Source: Kitasatospora albolonga (lineage in GTDB: Bacteria > Actinomycetota > Actinomycetes > Streptomycetales > Streptomycetaceae). Taken from it: DNA of 64,000 bases. Below the pieces are notes generated by a model that was not told the origin of the DNA, made no database searches, and saw only the letters and a list, made by a program, of their open reading frames with translations. This document shows, in pieces, positions 33,310-41,842 of the stretch. Made by a program: the position numbers and the translations under genes. The DNA is taken from contig CP020563.1 in assembly GCA_002082585.1 (NCBI GenBank), forward strand, positions 4,086,001 through 4,150,000, in the 5' to 3' direction. Within the stretch, counting starts at the first letter, position 1. Each line of letters starts with the position of its first letter.

Positions 33310-35907
33310 TCACGCGTCCGGGTGGGCGAGTTCGATGTCATGCCCGTCGATACCCTGTCCGCTCACCGTCAGCGGGCCCGCCACCGGCGGGTAGCCAGTC
33401 GCGACGACGGAGTACTCGCCCGCGTCCAGGTCGGTGAAGGCGTATGCGCCGTCCTCGCCGGTCGTCGCGGTGGCGACCACGTTGCCCGCCGCGTCGATCA
33501 GCGTGACCCGGGCGTCGGCCAGCGGGCTCCGGGCGGCCCCGGCCCGTACGGTGCCCCGCACCAGCGACCCGGCCCGCAGGGCGGCCTCGACCCGGGTGAC
33601 GCCCTGGCCGCCGATCTCCACCGGCAGCGCCAGCGGGCGGAACCCGGCCGCGTTGACCGCGACGGTCACGGAGCCCGGGACCAGCTCGCCGAACGCGAAC
33701 TCACCGGCCGGGCCGGACGTCCCGGTGGCCAGGACATCGCCGCGTACGTCGGTCACGATGACCATCGCGCCCTCGACCGGCGCACCGGACTCGGTGGCCC
33801 GTACGGTCCCGGCCAGTCCGCTCGTACCGGAGAGCAGGATGTCGAAGGCCAGCGGCTCCCCGCCGACGACCACCGTGGACGCCTGCGGCTGGAAACCGTC
33901 GGCGGAGGCGATCAGGACGTAGCTGCCGGAGCCCGGCGCGTCGAGGGCGTACGTACCGTCGGCCTGGGCGACGGAGCGCCCCAGCTGACGGCCGCCCAGC
34001 GAGATGAGCGTGACGGCCGCACGGGCGACCGGAGCCCCTTCGGCGCCGCGCACCACACCGCGCACGGTCGTCCCGTACGGGGTGACGGCGTCCTGCCCGG
34101 TCCCGTACGGGGTGACGGCGGCGGCCGTGTCGACCGAGGTGACCCCGGCCGCGCCCTCGGAGACGGCCCCGGTGGCACCGACGGTGGCCGGAACCTCCGC
34201 CTCCACGGGATCGGCCCCGGCGGCGGCCTCGCCTTGAGGGCTGTCGTTCCCAGTGGTGCTGCTCTTCAGGGCGACCTCCTTGATGAAGAGCGTCACGACG
34301 AAGGCGATCAGCGCGCACGGAGCGGCGTAAAGGAAGACGTCGCCGACGCCGTGCCCGTACGCGGCCTCCATGACCGTACGGAAGGGCTCGGGCAGCTTGT
34401 CCAGGTCGGGGATGCCCCCGCCGCCCGTACCGCCGTGGCCGAAGGCGGCGCCCTCGGGGCCGAGTGCGGCGATGCCGTCCTTCACGTAGTGGGTGACGCG
34501 GTTGCCCAGGACGGCACCGAGCGCCGAGACGCCGATCGCGCCGCCGAGGGACCGGAAGAAGGTGACGACGGAGCTCGCGGACCCGAGGTCCTCGGGTGCG
34601 ACCTGGTTCTGGGTGGCGAGGACCAGGTTCTGCATCATCATGCCGATGCCGAGGCCCATGACGAACATGTAGACGGCGACGTGCCAGTACTCGGTGTCGT
34701 ACCGGATCGTGCCGAGCAGCCCGAGCCCCGCCGTGACCAGGAAGCCACCGCTGACCAGCCACGCCTTCCAGCGGCCGGTCCTGGTGATGATCTGTCCGGA
34801 GACGGTCGAGGAGAGGAAGAGGCCCGCGATCATCGGGATGGTCATGACGCCGGACATCGTCGGCGACTTGCCGCGCGCGAGCTGGAAGTACTGGCTGAAG
34901 AAGACCGTGCCCGCGAACATCGCGACACCGACGAAGAGCGAGGCGACCGACGCCAGCGTGATGGTGCGGTTGCGGAAGAGGCGCAGCGGGATGATCGGCT
35001 CGGCGGCCCGCGACTCGATGAGGACGAAGACCGCACCGAGCAGGACCGAGCCCGCGACCATCACGTACGTCTGCCACGACAGCCAGTCGTACTTGTCACC
35101 CGCGAAGGTCACCCAGACCAGCAGCAGCGAGACGGCGGCGCTGATGAAGAACGCTCCGGCCCAGTCGACCTTGACGCCCTCGCGCTTGACCACCGGGAGC
35201 TTCAGGGTCTTCTGGAGCACGATCAGGGCGATGATCGCGAACGGCACGCCCACGTAGAAGCACCAGCGCCAGCCCATCCAGCTGGTGTCGGTGATGACAC
35301 CGCCGAGCAGCGGCCCGCCGACGGTCGCGACGGCGAAGACCGCGCCCAGGTAGCCGCTGTAACGGCCGCGCTCGCGCGGGGCGATCATCGCGGCCATCAC
35401 GATCTGCGCGAGGGCGGAGAGGCCGCCGACGCCGATGCCCTGGACGACGCGGCAGGCGATGAGCATGCCGCTGCTGGTCGAGAGACCGGCGACGACCGAC
35501 CCCAGGACGTAGATGATCAGCGCTATCTGGACCAGCAGCTTCTTGCTGAAGAGGTCCGAGAGCTTGCCCCACAGGGGGGTGGTGGCGGTCATGGCCAGCA
35601 GCGAGGCCGTGACGACCCAGGTGTAGGCGCTCTGGCCGCCGCCGAGGTCGGAGATGATCTCGGGGAGGGCGTTGGAGACGACCGTCGACGACAGGATCGC
35701 GACGAACATGCCGAGCAGCAGCCCGGTCAGCGCTTCCATGATCTGCCGGTGCGTCATCGGCGTGCCGTCGGAGGCCCCGGAGCCGGCGGAGACACCGGAG
35801 CCGCTGCGGCCTCCGTGACCTCCGTGACCGCCGTGGTCCCCACCGCCTCCATGGCCTCCGTGCTTGGCGTGGCCGCCCCGCACACCGGCCGGTGTGGTCG
35901 TAGCCAT
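33310..35907 (-). CDS. DHA2 MFS exporter fused to carboxypeptidase-regulatory-like domains
   Basis: 865 residues. A His/Gly-rich N-terminus (GGHGGGGDHGGHGGHGG) precedes a 14-helix DHA2 transporter (about 50-560; FVAILSSTVVSNALPEIISD, motif A TPLWGKLSDLFSKKLLV, motif C GYLGAVFAVATVGGPLLGGV). Three beta-sandwich repeats follow at about 630-710, 712-785 and 788-862, each with a G-x-V-R...A-x-V-T...G-x-Y/F pattern. The fusion is unusual for an MFS pump; the tail may bind a carrier or cell-wall ligand (inference). It lies 31 bases behind the MarR gene and is probably cotranscribed with it. Confidence 0.92.
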   Translation of the reverse strand: MATTTPAGVRGGHAKHGGHGGGGDHGGHGGHGGRSGSGVSAGSGASDGTPMTHRQIMEALTGLLLGMFVAILSSTVVSNALPEIISDLGGGQSAYTWVVTASLLAMTATTPLWGKLSDLFSKKLLVQIALIIYVLGSVVAGLSTSSGMLIACRVVQGIGVGGLSALAQIVMAAMIAPRERGRYSGYLGAVFAVATVGGPLLGGVITDTSWMGWRWCFYVGVPFAIIALIVLQKTLKLPVVKREGVKVDWAGAFFISAAVSLLLVWVTFAGDKYDWLSWQTYVMVAGSVLLGAVFVLIESRAAEPIIPLRLFRNRTITLASVASLFVGVAMFAGTVFFSQYFQLARGKSPTMSGVMTIPMIAGLFLSSTVSGQIITRTGRWKAWLVSGGFLVTAGLGLLGTIRYDTEYWHVAVYMFVMGLGIGMMMQNLVLATQNQVAPEDLGSASSVVTFFRSLGGAIGVSALGAVLGNRVTHYVKDGIAALGPEGAAFGHGGTGGGGIPDLDKLPEPFRTVMEAAYGHGVGDVFLYAAPCALIAFVVTLFIKEVALKSSTTGNDSPQGEAAAGADPVEAEVPATVGATGAVSEGAAGVTSVDTAAAVTPYGTGQDAVTPYGTTVRGVVRGAEGAPVARAAVTLISLGGRQLGRSVAQADGTYALDAPGSGSYVLIASADGFQPQASTVVVGGEPLAFDILLSGTSGLAGTVRATESGAPVEGAMVIVTDVRGDVLATGTSGPAGEFAFGELVPGSVTVAVNAAGFRPLALPVEIGGQGVTRVEAALRAGSLVRGTVRAGAARSPLADARVTLIDAAGNVVATATTGEDGAYAFTDLDAGEYSVVATGYPPVAGPLTVSGQGIDGHDIELAHPDA

Positions 35908-35938
35908 TGAGTTCCTTATCCGTCCGTATTTGCTTCTG

Positions 35939-36499
35939 TTACACAGGTGTACGGGTGTACGCGTCGTCGCCGAGCCCGTTCCGGCACTCGCCGGAGTGGC
36001 TTCCGGGGGCGCAGCCGCCGGGTCCGCGGCAGGCGAAGCTGTCGCGCAGCCGGGACAGCAGCTCGTTGAGCCGGCCGACGTCGTCGTCGGACCAGTCCGA
36101 GAGGTTGCGGGCGAACACATCGGTGGTCCGCCGCGTCAGCTCGTCGAGCTGAGCGTGGCCGCCGGGGGTCAGCCGCAGGATGCGGGACCGCTTGTCCGCC
36201 GGGTCCGGGGACCGTTCGATCCAGCCGTGCTCGGCCACATGGGCCACGTGGCGACTGGTCACCGAGAGGTCCACGGCCATCAGCTCGGCGAGCCTGCTGA
36301 TCCGCATCTCGCCGTGCCGGTCCAGGAGCGTCAGCACGGCGGCGGAGCCACCGGGGCACTCGGGGGGCAGAGCGCGGGCGAGCCCCCGCTTGACGGCCCC
36401 GACGGCGCTGAGCTGCCGTGCCAGTTCCTCGTACCGGCTCCGTGCGGCCACGGGACCCCCCAACGCACCGATGTCCATGTTGTTGCTTAGGGCAACCAT
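35939..36499 (-). CDS. MarR-family transcriptional regulator
   Basis: 186 residues. The winged helix spans about 50-125 (MRISRLAELMAVDLSVTSRH recognition region, wing DPADKRSRILRLTPGG). The C-terminus has two Cys in a Gly-rich tail (FACRGPGGCAPGSHSGECRN), a possible redox or metal site. Start at 36499, or an internal ATG seven codons later. Two inverted repeats overlap the start region (36482-36515), which fits autorepression and control of the downstream exporter. Confidence 0.91.
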   Translation of the reverse strand: MVALSNNMDIGALGGPVAARSRYEELARQLSAVGAVKRGLARALPPECPGGSAAVLTLLDRHGEMRISRLAELMAVDLSVTSRHVAHVAEHGWIERSPDPADKRSRILRLTPGGHAQLDELTRRTTDVFARNLSDWSDDDVGRLNELLSRLRDSFACRGPGGCAPGSHSGECRNGLGDDAYTRTPV

Positions 36500-36515
36500 A
36501 GAAGCCGATGGTTGC
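36482..36515. promoter_or_regulatory. MarR-type double operator over the regulator start
   Basis: GTTGC-TTAGG-GCAAC (36482-36496) overlaps GCAACCAT-N8-ATGGTTGC (36492-36515); both are perfect inverted repeats. Their position on the MarR start codon suggests autoregulation. Confidence 0.62.
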
Positions 36516-36676
36516 TACAGGCAAGCGAAAAGGGGCTTGCAGAAGTAAAGGAACGCAAAAGCCTCCGCCGGGTCCGGGTCAAGCCCCTTCGCCCCGCGCG
36601 CCGCCCCTGTTCGGACGGGGTGCGGGGTGGCCCCGGGGGTTGGGCGGCAGGCCCGAGTTCGCTAGGGTCCTGCCCC

Positions 36677-36889
36677 ATGGCACACAACCCCCACGCCCCT
36701 CAGCCGGGCCCCGAGGGCACCCCTGATCCGGCGGGCAGCACGCAGATGTTCCGCGCCTTCGTCGACGAGGGCGAGCCGCAGCGCCGGGCTCAGCCCGCCG
36801 CGACCTCGTCCGGGCCGAGAGTCGGGGTGATCGTGGCGGTCGTCGCGGTTGTCATCGTCCTCGGCGCGGTGGCATGGCTCGCGTTCTGA
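36677..36889 (+). CDS. small single-pass membrane protein
   Basis: 70 residues: a Pro/Gly-rich cytoplasmic part (MAHNPHAPQPGPEGTPDPAG, then FRAFVDEGEPQRR) and one C-terminal membrane helix (VGVIVAVVAVVIVLGAVAWL). This is a tail-anchored topology. No ribosome site stands out before the ATG. Function unknown. Confidence 0.7.
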   Translation: MAHNPHAPQPGPEGTPDPAGSTQMFRAFVDEGEPQRRAQPAATSSGPRVGVIVAVVAVVIVLGAVAWLAF

Positions 36890-36919
36890 CCAGCACCGTC
36901 TCCGACCGTCCGTACGACA

Positions 36920-36979
36920 ACTGAAGACGACGTCACTGAAGACGACGTCACTGAAGACGACGTTGCTGGAGACGACGTG
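36920..36979. repeat. 15-bp tandem repeat, four copies
   Basis: Unit ACTGAAGACGACGTC: two exact copies, then one with one change and one with several. It is followed by the small dyad ACGTCGT-AGA-ACGACGT. It lies between a small gene and a terminator and does not appear to be coding. Confidence 0.85.
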
Positions 36980-37034
36980 AAGGCGACGTATGCGTCTACT
37001 ACGTCGTAGAACGACGTGTGACGACCTGAACGAA

Positions 37035-37092
37035 CGCCCGTGGGGCGGTCGGCGGAACCGCGAGAGCGCGACCGCCGACCGCCCCACGGGCG
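37035..37092. terminator. bidirectional terminator
   Basis: A perfect 21-bp stem (37035-37055 with 37072-37092) with a 16-base loop, then TTTCCGT. It lies between the small membrane protein gene and the convergent lipoprotein gene. Confidence 0.85.
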
Positions 37093-37143
37093 TTTCCGTA
37101 CGCCGCCGCGCCGCCCCTCCACGTGCCGTCGTCCCGCCGGGAC

Positions 37144-38178
37144 TCACTCCCACACGGCGGAGACGTCCTGGGTCTCGATACGCATCCCCAGGGGCACGCG
37201 CCAGGCGTCCACACAGACGGTGTACGTCTCCGACCGCGCCGTACCGCCCGCTATGGGCGTCGGCAGCGGCCGGCTGGAGGTGATGGTGGCCCAGTCGACG
37301 CCCAGGGCCCCGATGATGTGCGTCCCGAAGGTGACGCTGCCCGAACGGGCGGGGGAGCCGCCGGTGTTGCGGAACTCCACGGTGACCTTCTCGCACCACC
37401 GCTTGTCCGTCGGCGCACGCTGAGGGGCGCTCAGCTTCAGCGCGGCGGGGGCGGGGGGCGGCCCGGGCGGAGGCCGGTCCGTACCGCCGCCTCCGCCGCC
37501 GGGCTTGGGGCTGCCCGTGGCCGGGGGAGGTGGGGACCCGCTGCCGGGGGTGGAGGGCTGTGAGGGCTTGGAGGGCGCCGAGGGCTTCCCGGCCTGTCCT
37601 CCGGGCCCTGCCCCCGCGCCTGTCCCGGTACCGGCCCCGCTCCCGGGCGCGGCGGCCCCCGGACCGGAGCCGCCGGGCGCCTCCGTATCCGTACGAGATC
37701 CACCCCCGCCGCTCGCTCCGGAACCGGAACCGGAACCAGAACCAGGGCCGGAGCCGGGGCCGTCGGGCGGCGCCGCGGACGCCGCAGAACCTCCCGTAAG
37801 CCCCTCGCCTGCTTCTGACCCCCCTTCCGGCCCTCCGGAGCCCCCGGACCCGTCGGCGGCCCCTCCGGAGGGCGACGAGGAGGCTCCTGGGGCCCGGCTG
37901 CCACCACGCCCTCCGGCGGGCTCCCCGTCCAACGGGACCAGCACCACCTTCCCCGGGGACCCTCCGCCCCCGTCCGAAGGCCGCTCGGCCCCGCTCCCGG
38001 CCGCGCCCACCGCCGCGTAACCCTCACCGTCCTGCCCGCCCCCGCAGCCGACCAGGAGGCCGCCGCCCAGACACAGCGCGACCGCCGAGGCGGCGATCAC
38101 GGTGCCTCGGCGGTCGTTGGGCCCACGTGCCTGACGGCTCCAGGGTGCCCGGGGGCTCTGACGCATCTGACGTCGCAT
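37144..38178 (-). CDS. lipoprotein with long Gly/Ser/Pro linker
   Basis: 344 residues. A basic N-terminus and hydrophobic segment (VIAASAVALCLGGGLLVGC) end in a lipobox, L-V-G-C. About 180 residues of Gly/Ser/Pro/Ala linker follow, then a compact C-terminal domain (about 250-344, KLSAPQRAPTDKRWCEKVTV to ETQDVSAVWE) with two Cys. The linker probably spans the peptidoglycan, presenting the domain outside. I recognise no family; homologues in streptomycetes would be hypothetical proteins. Confidence 0.85.
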   Translation of the reverse strand: MRRQMRQSPRAPWSRQARGPNDRRGTVIAASAVALCLGGGLLVGCGGGQDGEGYAAVGAAGSGAERPSDGGGGSPGKVVLVPLDGEPAGGRGGSRAPGASSSPSGGAADGSGGSGGPEGGSEAGEGLTGGSAASAAPPDGPGSGPGSGSGSGSGASGGGGSRTDTEAPGGSGPGAAAPGSGAGTGTGAGAGPGGQAGKPSAPSKPSQPSTPGSGSPPPPATGSPKPGGGGGGTDRPPPGPPPAPAALKLSAPQRAPTDKRWCEKVTVEFRNTGGSPARSGSVTFGTHIIGALGVDWATITSSRPLPTPIAGGTARSETYTVCVDAWRVPLGMRIETQDVSAVWE

Positions 38179-38227
38179 CGCGGCAGTGTGCCTGACGGTC
38201 CGTCACATGTGAACCCTCATGCGCGGC

Positions 38228-39094
38228 TCAGTCGGAGATGAGCCCTTCCCTGAGCTGGGCGAGGGTGCGGGTGAGCAGCCGGGAGACGTGCATCTGGGAG
38301 ATGCCGACCTCCTCGCCGATCTGCGACTGGGTCATGTTGGCGAAGAAGCGCAGCATGATGATCTGCCGCTCGCGCGGGGCGAGTTTGGCGAGCAGGGGCT
38401 TGAGCGACTCGCGGTACTCGACGCCCTCCAGCGCCGCGTCCTCGTAGCCGAGGCGGTCGGCGAGGGAGCCCTCGCCGCCGTCGTCCTCGGGCGAGGGGGA
38501 GTCGAGCGAGGAGGCGGTGTACGCGTTGCCGACGGCGAGACCGTCGACCACGTCCTCCTCGGAGACCCCGAGCGCCCGGGCGAGCTCCGGCACGGTCGGC
38601 GAGCGGTCGAGCTTCTGGGCCAGCTCGTCGCTGGTCTTCGTCAGCGCGAGCCGCAGCTCCTGGAGGCGCCGGGGGACCCGGACGGACCAGGAGGTGTCGC
38701 GGAAGAAGCGTTTGATCTCACCGACGACGGTGGGCATCGCGAACGTCGGGAACTCCACGCCCCGTTCGCAGTCGAACCGGTCGATCGCCTTGATCAGGCC
38801 GATCGTGCCGACCTGGACGATGTCCTCCATCGGTTCGTTACGGCTCCGGAACCGCGCCGCGGCGTAACGCACCAGCGGGAGGTTGAGCTCGATGAGTGTG
38901 TCCCGCACATAGGTCCGCTCCGGACTGTCCGTTCCGTCGGGACCCGAGGCGGGGCCGAGCGCGGCGAGCCGCAGGAACAGGGAGCGGGACAGAGTGCGGG
39001 TGTCGATGGCTTCCGGCGAGCTGGTGAGCACGGCGGGTGCCGGCACGCTCTTCGTGAGCGTGAGCACCTTCGAGCTGCCCTGTTCTGCGGACAT
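38228..39094 (-). CDS. SigB/SigF-family RNA polymerase sigma factor
   Basis: 288 residues. Region 2 has [20 protein letters not shown] and TIGLIKAIDRFDCERGVEFP, region 3 has FFRDTSWSVRVPRRLQELRL, and region 4 ends [20 protein letters not shown]. This is the stress/sporulation SigB/SigF/SigG group, which is usually controlled by anti-sigma kinases. A closely related paralogue lies directly upstream on the same strand, a tandem like sigN-sigF of S. coelicolor; equating this copy with sigN is a guess, so no symbol is given. Confidence 0.95.
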   Translation of the reverse strand: MSAEQGSSKVLTLTKSVPAPAVLTSSPEAIDTRTLSRSLFLRLAALGPASGPDGTDSPERTYVRDTLIELNLPLVRYAAARFRSRNEPMEDIVQVGTIGLIKAIDRFDCERGVEFPTFAMPTVVGEIKRFFRDTSWSVRVPRRLQELRLALTKTSDELAQKLDRSPTVPELARALGVSEEDVVDGLAVGNAYTASSLDSPSPEDDGGEGSLADRLGYEDAALEGVEYRESLKPLLAKLAPRERQIIMLRFFANMTQSQIGEEVGISQMHVSRLLTRTLAQLREGLISD

Positions 39095-39328
39095 GCCACC
39101 CCCTTGAGGTCGCGGACGGTCGCGGTGGCCGCGACCATCGGAGGAACGCAGCCTCCACCTGAATACCGGAGGTGGGGCTGCGGCAAACTCGCTTCGAGCA
39201 GAATGTCACATGTCGGCAACACGCTGTAGTGACATGTCGACAAGTCAGCGCCGAATCCGCCCTGGAAACAGGGGGTGTAGGGCTTTTACGCCGTCAGAAC
39301 CGGTCCCTGGAGGGTCTACCCGTTCCGG

Positions 39329-40243
39329 TTACGCTTCGATCCTGTTTGCGGACCTCAGTCGAGCGAAACTTCGGGCCAGAAGCCTTGACACATGCATCTG
39401 GGAGACGCCGAGTTCGGCGCTGATCTGAGACTGGGTCAAGTTGCTGTAGTAGCGCAGGAGGAGGATGCGCTGCTCGCGCTCGGGGAGCTGGACGAGGAGA
39501 TGGCGTACGAGGTCGCGGTGCTCGACACCGGCGAGCGCGGGGTCCTCGTAACCGAGCCGGTCGAGCAGTCCGGGCAGCCCGTCGCCTTCTTGTGCCGCTT
39601 CCAGGGAGGTGGCGTGGTACGAGCGCCCCGCCTCGATGCAGGCGAGCACCTCGTCCTCGGAGATCTTCAGCCGCTCGGCGATCTCGGCGGTGGTGGGGGA
39701 GCGCCCGTGGGCGGTCGTCAGGTCCTCGGTGGCGCCGGTGACCTGGACCCAGAGCTCGTGGAGCCGCCGGGGGACGTGGACGGTGCGGACGTTGTCGCGG
39801 AAGTAGCGCTTGATCTCGCCGACGACGGTGGGCATCGCGAAGGTGGGGAACTGGACGCCGCGTTCCGGGTCGAAGCGGTCGATGGCGTTGATCAGCCCGA
39901 TGGTGCCGACCTGGACGACGTCCTCCATCGGCTCGTTACGGCTCCGGAACCGCGCGGCGGCGTACCGGACGAGCGGCAGGTTCGCCTCGATGAGGGCGGC
40001 CCGGACGCGGCCGTGTTCCGGGGTGCCGGGCTCCAGCCCCTTGAGCTGCCCGAAGAGCACCTGGGTGAGGGCTCTGGTGTCCGCCCCGCGGGTTCTGGCG
40101 GGCGGGGCGGTGGGGTCGGGGGTCTCGGTCTGGATCTCCCCGGCCGGTACGGCCTGAACGGCCCTCTGAGGGTGCTGGGCGGACGGCTGGGCGGATGGCT
40201 GGGCGGACTGGGGAGGCACTTGAGGCGCTGTACTGGCCGGCAC
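39329..40243 (-). CDS. sigF: RNA polymerase sigma factor, SigF-type
   Basis: 304 residues. A Pro/Gln-rich N-terminal extension ([20 protein letters not shown]) is followed by region 2 ([40 protein letters not shown]), region 3 ([20 protein letters not shown]) and region 4 ([20 protein letters not shown]). It strongly resembles the late-sporulation sigma factor SigF of streptomycetes, including the extension and the [20 protein letters not shown] segment; the symbol rests on this recalled similarity. It is in tandem with a second SigB-type factor. Duplicate factors so close may allow promoter cross-talk. Confidence 0.9.
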   Translation of the reverse strand: MPASTAPQVPPQSAQPSAQPSAQHPQRAVQAVPAGEIQTETPDPTAPPARTRGADTRALTQVLFGQLKGLEPGTPEHGRVRAALIEANLPLVRYAAARFRSRNEPMEDVVQVGTIGLINAIDRFDPERGVQFPTFAMPTVVGEIKRYFRDNVRTVHVPRRLHELWVQVTGATEDLTTAHGRSPTTAEIAERLKISEDEVLACIEAGRSYHATSLEAAQEGDGLPGLLDRLGYEDPALAGVEHRDLVRHLLVQLPEREQRILLLRYYSNLTQSQISAELGVSQMHVSRLLARSFARLRSANRIEA

Positions 40244-40381
40244 GGTGACGCCACCCCTTCGCGATCAACTACGGTCAACTCATCCGTCAAAAGCGGTCAT
40301 AGCATCACAAGACATGTCCACTGTGTGCAAGCACCGCAAAACGTCGTGTTGAGGCCATAAAGGCTTAAAAAGCACGAAGAA

Positions 40382-40406
40382 ACCCCTCGCCTGAACGGCG
40401 AGGGGT
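40382..40406 (-). terminator. terminator of the Dabb gene
   Basis: A 10-bp stem (40382-40391 with 40397-40406) with a five-base loop is followed, on the minus strand, by TTTCTTCGTGCTTTTT. Confidence 0.88.
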
Positions 40407-40441
40407 GGAGGGAACAGATCCCGCAGACGTCGGAGGAAGGA

Positions 40442-40735
40442 TCAGAACGGGTAGTCCGCGATCACCCAAGTGGCGAATTCGCGCCACTGGCCCGCGGCGG
40501 CCTGGTGGGCCGGGTGCTCGATGTAGCGCTTGAGGGCGTCCTCGTCGGCGACGGCGGAGTTGATGGCGTAGTCGTACGCGATCGGCCGGTCCGTGATGTT
40601 CCAGGCGCACTCCCAGAACTCCAGCTCCGGAACCTGCCCCGCCAGCTCCCGGAAGGCCCGGTCCCCGGCGACGACCCGCGGGTCGTCCCGCTCGACGCCC
40701 TCGTTGAGCTTGAACAGGACCAGGTGGCGGATCAT
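40442..40735 (-). CDS. Dabb-family (stress-responsive A/B barrel) protein
   Basis: 97 residues. The Dabb signature is clear: MIRHLVLFKLNEGVERDD at the N-terminus, then AYDYAINSAVADEDALKRYI and the helix HPAHQAAAGQW. These small dimeric barrels include olivetolic-acid-type cyclases and stress proteins; the role here is unknown. It is preceded by a 54-residue membrane-protein gene on the same strand, only 20 bases away, so the two may be cotranscribed. Confidence 0.9.
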   Translation of the reverse strand: MIRHLVLFKLNEGVERDDPRVVAGDRAFRELAGQVPELEFWECAWNITDRPIAYDYAINSAVADEDALKRYIEHPAHQAAAGQWREFATWVIADYPF

Positions 40736-40755
40736 CGGTACCCCTACGGTTTTCG

Positions 40756-40920
40756 CTACTTCACCAGTTCGGTCATGAAGTCGCCGACGCTCTGGGCGGC
40801 GCTCGAAACGCCTTCGAACCCTACCCCTACGAGCTCGGCGGACCTCTGGGGAGAGGTGATGATCGTGTACAGCACGAAGACCACCACTATGTAGAGCGCG
40901 ATCTTCCTCGCTTGCGCCAC
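40756..40920 (-). CDS. 54-residue membrane protein
   Basis: Reads VAQARKIALYIVVVFVLYTI, then ITSPQRSAELVGVGFEGVSS and an amphipathic end AAQSVGDFMTELVK. There is one N-terminal membrane helix with basic residues at its cytoplasmic side. GTG start with GGAGG eight bases upstream. Too short for most gene finders, but its composition, ribosome site and placement 20 bases before the Dabb gene support it. Confidence 0.78.
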   Translation of the reverse strand: MAQARKIALYIVVVFVLYTIITSPQRSAELVGVGFEGVSSAAQSVGDFMTELVK

Positions 40921-41236
40921 TGCCCCTGCCTCCCCGTAGCCCCCGCCTGGACCCTGCCCGGATCTCGTCCGGACCTCGCGTGCGATCGGCAGATTGTATC
41001 CGCACGTATGGCCGTATCCAGTGGCTGCTCCCGATCACTGATGCGCCTTTTAAGGACCTACGACCTCCCCACCGGGGCCTTTTGCCCGCCGATACGGCTT
41101 CTGCGCCCCGGCAGGATGGGACCCAGGCCCTCCGGCCCTGGCAGGAACCGGAGGCCCGGAACAGGCCCTCACTGTGGGGTCACCGCCGCGCGACTTCCCC
41201 CTGACCGCGACGGCTGACCGAGGACCCTGTTCTCAC
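40921..41236. other. gene-free region between small membrane gene and array 1
   Basis: No convincing open frame on either strand. It contains the promoter region of the minus-strand small gene and GC-rich sequence with no repeat matching the CRISPR unit. Confidence 0.5.
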
Positions 41237-41275
41237 CGGGGGAAGCGGCTTGTCCCCCCGACGCCGCTTCCCCCG
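41237..41275 (-). terminator. hairpin at the leader-distal end of array 1
   Basis: A 13-bp perfect stem (41237-41249 with 41263-41275) lies 25 bases past the last degenerate repeat. It probably ends the minus-strand pre-crRNA. No T-tract. Confidence 0.6.
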
Positions 41276-41300
41276 ACCTGACTTCCGACGCCCGGCCGCC

Positions 41301-41694
41301 GTCCACGCTCCCCCGCGCGCGGGGACCGCTACTCGACGTCCTCGCCGTCCTCCGTGTTCGGGGGACCATCCCCGCACGCGCGGGGGCCACGCCAGGGCCG
41401 CGCAGGTGATCCACGGGTCCTCGGGACCACCCCCCACGCGCGGGGACCACTGAAGTAGGCGCTCCAGGTCTGCCCATGCTCAGGGGCCACCCCCGCACGC
41501 GCGGGGACCACCCCACCCCCCAGATCGTGATCCGCTGGCCTCGGGGACCACCCCCGCACGCGCGGGGACCACGGGGCGACCGGAAAAGGCTCCGGGAAGG
41601 TGACGGGGCCACCCCCGCACGCGCGGGGACCACCAGGGCTCGGCCGGTGAGCTTGTGCCAGGCCCGGGGCCACCCCCGCACGCGCGGGGACCAC
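41301..41694 (-). CRISPR. CRISPR array 1 (type I-E; 7 repeats, 6 spacers)
   Basis: Repeats start at 41301, 41362, 41423, 41483, 41544, 41605 and 41666, giving about 61-bp periods with 32-33 nt spacers. On the transcribed minus strand the unit begins GTGGTCCCCGCGCGTGCGGG and ends GGTGGCCCC (one repeat has GGTCCC). The three repeats at the low-coordinate end are degenerate, one having lost a base, as expected at the old end. The hairpin CCCCGC-GCGT-GCGGGG is the Cas6e site. A conserved leader adjoins at 41695. Confidence 0.97.
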
Positions 41695-41763
41695 AGTTGC
41701 TGACCTGCGGTGTTATCCGGGCGGGAGCCTGTTTTTACTTACTTCCATAGATTCCGGCATATC
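41695..41763 (-). promoter_or_regulatory. leader of CRISPR array 1
   Basis: The sequence beginning AGTTGCTGACCTGCGG and containing GTTTTTACTTACTTC matches the flanks of arrays 2 and 3, but is the most diverged of the three. It marks the integration end and probable promoter, read leftward. Confidence 0.85.
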
Positions 41764-41842
41764 GGTCACTTCTCTCACTACGTCTGCCTGGCCCACTGAA
41801 ACCTCCGATGGCATCACCCTGCGCCCGGGACTCCCCCACCAC

